From assembly GCA_015179045.1 (NCBI GenBank), contig WHUZ01000009.1:248001-312000 (forward strand): DNA of 64,000 bases, read 5' to 3'. Of this stretch, positions 58,001 to 64,000 are shown piece by piece. A program made the translations under genes and the position numbers. Position 1 is the stretch's first letter. Every line of letters begins with the position of its first letter. The notes under the pieces are model-generated. The model saw nothing but the letters and a program-made list of their open reading frames with translations, had not been told where the DNA came from and did not search any database. This DNA is from Kalaharituber pfeilii (taxonomy: Eukaryota; Ascomycota; Pezizomycetes; Pezizales; Pezizaceae).

Positions 58001-58767
58001 TGTCTCTGCATTTGAATGCTTCGGGCAAAATTCTGACGCCCATGAATTGTCTTAGCACTTTTTTCGGCAGCCCCCGCCGCCGCCGCCGCTGCTGCTGCTG
58101 TTGCTGCTCCTGCTGCTGCTGGTATGCGTGAACCGTTACCGTTAATAGCAGTTTTAACACTTGGAGTGGTACCAGCCGTTGGCTTGCCGCTGCCGTTCGG
58201 TATTTCCTTTTTCCACTCTGAACCCCTAACTCTCGTCATGTTATCTGCTCCCAAGCTTGTGCTTGCACCGACACCAATACTTTTCTTTGCTCCCATAGTA
58301 ACATTGGCACTATTCACCTTTGTCACCTTGCTTCCCCATAGACCCAAGCTAAACCCTCGCAACACCAGCTTACGTACACCACACACCAAATCCACCAACA
58401 TATCCCAATACACCCACCAGACGCATCCTAATCCTGCCAGCGTCGCGATGGAGAGAAGGAGCGTGGCTGGGGAAATTTCCGTCGCGGCATTTATTTCGTC
58501 AAAGGTATCTTCAAGGAACTCGATAGTGTCTGAGAGGGAGAAATATGTGAGGAGTTTGAGTATGACGAGGGTCAGAATACATGATAGGTAGCCGGAAACG
58601 AAAGAACGCTGGGTTGCGGTGAGGTTAATGATGGGAGTAGCGAGTGCGAGAGGAAGCGATGGTGCTGGTGGTGGAGCATCGACCATTACTGTGGTGCCCT
58701 TGCTTAAGGCTGTGCTGGGCGCTTGTCGGCCCCGGGGAGGTGGAGGGCGGGGCATCGGACCCCCCAT
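55007..58767 (-). CDS. Membrane-anchored coiled-coil protein with C-terminal globular domain, frame broken at a C run
   Basis: I do not recognise a named family. From 58767 the frame gives a Pro-rich start, two probable membrane helices (about 56-78 and 100-121, the second with LGCVWWVYW), a Ser/Ala-rich segment with four copies of TAARQAEPA (about 269-306), and a long Arg/Glu/Lys-rich coiled coil (about 445-770). Next come repeated QIAPAQIAPV units (about 867-894) and a polyproline region. The first frame stops at 55678, but the next frame carries clearly protein-like sequence through YVSLHPDKASLRAVAAYHKA and LRISHDGLFIDDDVRGVHQK to a stop at 55007. One extra C in the eight-C run at 55943-55950 (minus sense) would join them at ...RPPIPPPTQGVSAWPS, for about 1,250 residues. 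The C-terminal domain, with its KFVFLVEGDDGWKIGVGL strand, could be PH-like. The role is unknown; tethering at a membrane is inference. Confidence 0.75.
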
Positions 58768-60539
58768 TGGCGCTGTCCTCTCGGCTGCCTGGTGGGTGAG
58801 ATATCGAGATTCGGGCCGATGGGCGGGGGCCTGACCTGTAAAATCCTTTTTCCTATACTAGCGTCACTATGGGAGGTTGCGCAAGTCACTGGATGTTTAT
58901 TTAAGATGTGTGTTGCACAGGGGGACGAAGTGAGAACACAATGACGAGAAATGCTGGGCGTCTCCTAAGTTGTGGAAAGATTGCGATACGATTCGCCAAG
59001 TCGATAACGCCCCTAAATGACGAAATGTACGATCGAGAATTAGACGATTGGTCGATGCTAATTGTTTATTGGTAAATACGTCGATTCGTCTATGTCTACC
59101 GATGTCATATCTGTCAGCCCCATATGTTAAAAACTTCGTATGATGTACCAACTAACTTATCCAGCCAACCGGAGAATTTTATTTGAGGGAGTGAGCTGAG
59201 CGGTGGTATGGGGTGATGTGTGGTGCAGAAAGGCTGTATTGAGTCGTGTCTTGCGTTTGGGAGAGAGTAGACAGAGTTGTTTATGCTAGACCCGGTCGTG
59301 CCAGCTTGGGTTGCAATGGTGCAGTAGGTAAAATATCTTTCCAGAGCGGCAACGAAATTAGTTAATCGGTGAGTAGCCGTAGCGGTGGTGATGCATTTCA
59401 TGCACTAATGAGGCTAGATGTGCAGTCTTTCGAGAGAAGAGCAGAATGGAGCACCAATGATGATGTGCTTACTTACCGCGCAACGCGACACACAAGACTT
59501 CGATAATTCCAATCCTCTGGTGTTCAAGACAATGGCAAGATGGGATGAAGGAATCACATTTATCGAGCTTTAACGTTGCGCGACACACACACGCGGCACA
59601 CGCAGTTGCAGCTGGAGGTTCAGTTGAGATCTACAGTGTGCCGTCGAGTTAGTGCCAGTGCCCACACGTGTAACAAGAACAGGTACGAAGTGGGACTTCA
59701 AGGGCTGAGTAGTTACATGAGATGATCCTAAATTTTGAGACAGAAGCACAAGTAAGACTTGATCTGATATATGGAAAATCCGGACTGACCAATTTCGACC
59801 CTATAGGTAGTTCTGGTTAGGTACTTTGGTAGGCACCTGGCTGGGTTGTAGTATTGTCAGGGACGTATGTGCTAATCATGTATAATTAAAAATAAAAAAA
59901 GCCGAGAATACCAAGAACCTCCTAGTCTCACGTGCGCATTGAGATACAGCCTGAGTACCTTGATCGCTTGAACCTACATACGCGGGTGGCGAAAGTGTTT
60001 ACTTAATTGGTAAGTTTAAATTCAAGGCTTGGAACACCGTTACCGTGGTACCGATGGTAACATGGAACTGAATGATCGGCCAAGCTTGACTGAAGGAATA
60101 AATAAACGTTCCAGTTGTTCAAACATTGAGTGCAAAAAGTTTCTCGAGACCCAATGGACGGCCGGTCGCGAAACTTGTGCTTGATTGATCGGGGGATCTG
60201 TGCCCTTGAATTGAGCACGCAATTGGTTTGAGGCGTGCTTACTGATGTGGGGATCTATACGAAGTAGATTATTATTGGTGCGCAACGATATTGAGTTCAG
60301 CTCAACTTGGACGAATTGGATCAAAGTCGCCGAAAGAGAGTAAGTGCTTTACCTAATGCGATCTTACGCTAGACTAAGTGTGAAGTAGTCTGGGCGGCAC
60401 AACAACCTCCCTTGTATGCAGAGAGGACCTTGAAGGGTACTTCTAGATGAACTGGATGACGGATGATAAGGAAGGCCTACATTCGGTACCTCTGAGTTCC
60501 AAGAAGAAATACCTAAGCATACACAGGCAAGGAAGGCCT

Positions 60540-60571
<32 letters not shown>

Positions 60572-60750
60572 CTTTCGCTTAGTGGAAACCAGATTTTCGG
60601 GATTGGGGATAACGATTGCTAGCGGATAAAGACTTTTGCAGGGCTGTCAAAGGGTTCATACATAAATCTACTGCGGGTACCCTACTAGGCTGAAGATGCA
60701 TAGAAGAAACCATTTTCAGCCAATGAGACGTCAGTTTACATCTTGCGATA

Positions 60751-60789
60751 CTTGGGTATGGCATGTTTAAGTGGAAAGCGCCGACTTAG
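60751..60789 (+). repeat. 39-bp inverted-repeat arm, left
   Basis: Its reverse complement matches 62093-62131 with only 2 mismatches. It begins CTTGGGTATGGCATG and ends GCGCCGACTTAG. The match falls off sharply on both sides. Confidence 0.75.
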
Positions 60790-61036
60790 TGCATGAAATT
60801 GCGAGAATATGATACCAAACCATTAAGAGCCTAAAATTTCTCTCGTCAGGGTTCTTCAGTACCGTCGTCATTACATGCTCCCTTTCAAACTGTCACAGCG
60901 ATTTAGTTTTCTTCGATTTGACCACCCCACCGACCTACCACTCCCAACTGCTGGTGTTCGCTGCTCCCCCTGGGTATACCCGTTGAACCTCCACTGCATA
61001 CTGCTCCTCATATACCTGTTACATCGGTTGCACATA

Positions 61037-61088
61037 TCGGTCACTCAAATCGGTCACTCAAATCGGTCACTCAAATCGGTCGCTCCAA
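61037..61088. repeat. 13-bp tandem repeat, 4 units
   Basis: TCGGTCACTCAAA is repeated perfectly three times, followed by a diverged fourth unit (TCGGTCGCTCCAA). It lies inside the interval bounded by the 39-bp inverted pair. Confidence 0.85.
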
Positions 61089-62092
61089 CCCGTTCACCGA
61101 CCCTGTCGCTTGAGTCAAAGAATTAATAGAATTAAAGTACTAGAATCGGTAATTAATCATTTTTGTTATCATTTTTTGCGTACTATTGATACATATAGTG
61201 AAGGATTAACTTATGGTACCAAGGAGTTTTCATTCACATATAAAGGTCATAGACAAGTACCAGATAAAACGAAGTGCGATGTATATATTCTATTCTATTT
61301 TTGGTTAGCTATTTTCTTTTCTTGATTAGAATCATCAAATTACTAGGCAAGAGTCGCATTTTATAATTTTAAGCCGCAATTTTGTATGTATTTGTAATTT
61401 TTCTAGGCAGCCCAACTTCCGTTCCACAACTGGAACTATAGAATTTAAGGTATTATTTCCTATATAAAAATCCTCATTATCACTCTCATTTATTTGCCGA
61501 AGCTATAGGCTTCATAAAAGTAGCAGGTTTTGTATATAGTGCCTAATGGCCAAGATAATATGTTTTCAATGTTTACACTAACAATCCTGGTGCATAAGTA
61601 GAATCCTATACTATACTAATTGTTCTGGACCCTGTATACCATTATTAGTTCAAGCTGTAAATTAATCAGGTCATTTATTACTGAAATATCTCAATTTTCT
61701 TCCTCTTTGGACCCTATCGCTGACAGTGCAACCACTGAGACTTTTGCTTAGTAATTTTATGTACTATACCATATTTAGTAGTTACTTCAGGTGGACAATC
61801 TGACCCATTCCCATATAAAACTTCTCACCTTTGACTTTCAAATCACTAGTACAAAAAATCAAATAAATAGATATTGCTCCATAGAATTATTTTTCATTCA
61901 CTAATCTATGATTATATGGCACAAAACCAATTTTACCTATTTATTTTAGTTGTGATTTGAGTGTTGAAGTTGATGCGAAATTCACTCCGCGTACAGATGT
62001 CCGCAACCATAGAACCAGTCTCTAGCCAGCGTATCACCAGCTGGTTCCTCTGCTCTTAACCTAGTCAGTATGCTTTCTGTACCTCATCCACT

Positions 62093-62131
62093 CTAAATCG
62101 GCGCTTTCCACTTAAACATGCGATACCCAAG
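62093..62131 (-). repeat. 39-bp inverted-repeat arm, right
   Basis: This is the partner of 60751-60789 in opposite orientation (37 of 39 positions identical). Together they could be ends of a 1.38-kb DNA element or two solo copies of a dispersed repeat. Confidence 0.75.
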
Positions 62132-64000
62132 ATACCCAAGTACATGGAACGAAGCTCCGTAGCCCTTCTATCGCTTATGACCAAGCGTGCCATACTCACG
62201 TGCACTCTTGAAATTTTTAGATTGATAAAGTTTAGTGGGTCTCACACCGCCACCTGAGAGCAGGCGACACTTGTGTTCACATCTATGCTTGCTGAAGTAT
62301 ACGTAAGTACTGGTATACTGTACCAACAAGGTCCTCAACTAGATCTTGGGCCACATGGTTTGCAAAGTATAGTATCACTATGCTCCAAAGTAAACTTACG
62401 TAACCAGACTTACCTTCCATGTATTCCCATCCCCTTACTAGCCTATATAGGCTTCTGAATCTCCGCTTGATCACTCCCGCTGACATGCAACGTCTTGTCA
62501 AAGTTAAGATGGACACTACTGTTGTGGGGAAGCCGAAAGAATTGGTCCAGCGCCGGAATAGGGTAAGGTTGGTGATACCGGGTTGGCACGCTGGCATAAA
62601 TGCTAGATCTTTCTCTGGCTTCTTTGATTATTTGGACTTCTTTCATTACTGGAATTCTTTGACATAGAATCTTTCTTTACTCTATGATTTGAGTTATTGC
62701 TTCCTTTGCTTCCTTTGCTAATATGAGGATTAAAGTAGCATTTTTGTTCTGTAACTAGGAAAGCAAGTAATCTTTTCGGCTCTCTTGCAATACTGCACTT
62801 CACACCCACGGTTCGCATTCGCGATTCATCATGTGAATACAAGTCTTGTGTGTGTATTCCGCCAGTTCTCAACCCTCCGGTCATCTCTGAGGATATATCC
62901 CTCTTCTTACACCATATAGCAAAATATTCGGCCTTAGCCTTTGGCAATATTATGAGTTTAATGCTTCAATATATACACCATATCAAGAAGATTCACGTTT
63001 GATATGGTTCAAATGTTACCATTGCAAAACATTTGGAGCATTGCATGATAGGAGTATGTGGTATCCATATGTGTCCAATATATACTAGGGAATGGTTACC
63101 ACATTTCACTATACTATACTATACTTGACTGAGGCACTTTTAGTGCCTTGGCCCACTCGTTCATTGGCGGTGGCGCAACTTCCATCATAAGTTTTTTTAC
63201 CAGACTGGTAATAGCTGTTCTTGTAAGTAGAGCTCAGTTAGTAACCTCCTTTGCTGCATACACCCGCATTATTTCGCACCATATGCAGCACCAGTGTATT
63301 CACTTCCCGCTTCACGTCAAACTTACAGCGCGTATCAAATAACACAAATAACACACACGTATCCTATTCATATTTGTGTCTTCATCACACATCAATTTCT
63401 TCAAATCATGGAGTCTGAAATCTGAATTAAGACTCATAAGTGTCATGATAGCTTTTATGTCACTCCTAAGTGCCTAATGTATTACAGCTCATTGACAGAG
63501 AGGGCATGTTGCACGTAAAGTTGCTATGCGTATGTATGCACGATGTGCAGGAACATATTCAGGGTAATTCAGATTACTTACGCCAGGGTAAAAGAGGTAC
63601 CTCACCACACCTGCCTAGTTAGGCTGGCGTATTTTCCCTGTAACTTCTGGTAATCATTCCCAATTAATCGTCGCCAACCCCTACTGAAGTGATACTAGGC
63701 GCCAGAAATCAAATTAGTTTCGTTTTACAGACCCTGGACAGCAACGGCTCGAAAGGGAAGAGAGATTAGTACGTAAGGTTAGGATTACGGGGAGGTGGAT
63801 AAATGTTCGTGAGGGAGGGTGACACTACATATGGCATATAGACAACGTATATAATCGTAGAAAATCTGTTTATTGGAAAGTAAGCTCCTATATGTATAGT
63901 AGTAGTAGTACTCAGGTAGTGTTCGCATCGGTGTGAGCTGAGTCGGTGTAAGCTTTTAATAAAATTCCTCCGACCCTACTATAAACTCACTCAGGAACCA

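Larger units (their letters stand above)
58768..64000. other. Gene-poor stretch with repeats
   Basis: Apart from the coiled-coil gene's promoter at the left edge, no gene is recognised. Open frames reach 114 codons at most. It holds a T run (about 60543-60570), a 13-bp tandem repeat, an inverted 39-bp pair (listed separately), and an AT-rich interval at about 61,100-61,970. Decayed transposon sequence is likely but no family could be assigned. Confidence 0.5.

Noticed and set aside
60468..60570. Second retroposon suggested by AAGGAAGGCCT twice and a T run
   Set aside because: The two copies lie on the same side of the T run, 61 bp apart, so they do not bracket an insertion; no matching duplication was found on the far side.
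61110..61325. Plus-strand frame with VPDKTKCDVYILF, thought of as piggyBac-like
   Set aside because: The similarity is limited to a few residues. Downstream frames did not yield further conserved blocks, and stops follow at once.
1..64000. tRNA or 5S rRNA genes
   Set aside because: A visual scan for B-box/T-loop motifs and 5S signatures gave no candidate that could fold properly; the one B-box-like match lies in the retroposon. A covariance-model search was not possible here.

Overview
The window looks like nuclear DNA of a filamentous ascomycete (Pezizomycotina). The genes carry several short GT..AG introns (mostly 50-110 nt). The products include a fungal MATH-BTB protein, a DUF3602/Par32-type protein and a CBM1-linked mannanase, and the promoters carry pyrimidine tracts. 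The genus cannot be named from the sequence. I saw no tRNA, rRNA, CRISPR array or bacterial-type feature.

Layout. Positions 1-18,100 are gene-poor. They hold one decayed secreted beta-mannanase gene (5,599-7,570, minus) split by a short retroposon, two scraps of Tc1/mariner transposase near 9.3-9.8 kb, and foldback and minisatellite repeats at 12-16.4 kb. From 18,125 to 58,767 lies a gene-bearing block. It holds a mitochondrial ADP/ATP carrier and a zinc alcohol dehydrogenase (both plus), a 1,532-residue orphan protein (minus), a MATH-BTB protein (plus), a Pro/Ala-rich protein (minus), a Rab5-type GTPase (plus), a C2H2 zinc-finger protein (minus), a Par32-like protein (plus) and a membrane-anchored coiled-coil protein (minus). 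Positions 58,768-64,000 are again gene-poor and hold a near-perfect 39-bp inverted pair.

The genes do not form a pathway; they look like ordinary housekeeping or regulatory loci interspersed with repeats. Genes are mostly in convergent or divergent pairs. The convergent 3' spacers are packed with homopolymers and microsatellites, above all 35.7-38.9 kb and 42.4-44.5 kb.

Two themes deserve attention. First, a 252-bp poly(A)-tailed insertion with an 8-bp target duplication sits in the mannanase pseudogene, and removing it restores the local frame exactly. Second, four reading-frame breaks in three otherwise intact genes can each be repaired by adding one base to a G or C homopolymer. One of them hides a Cys-Ala-Cys prenylation tail on the Rab5-type protein. 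This pattern suggests systematic homopolymer undercalling, although true mutation is not excluded.
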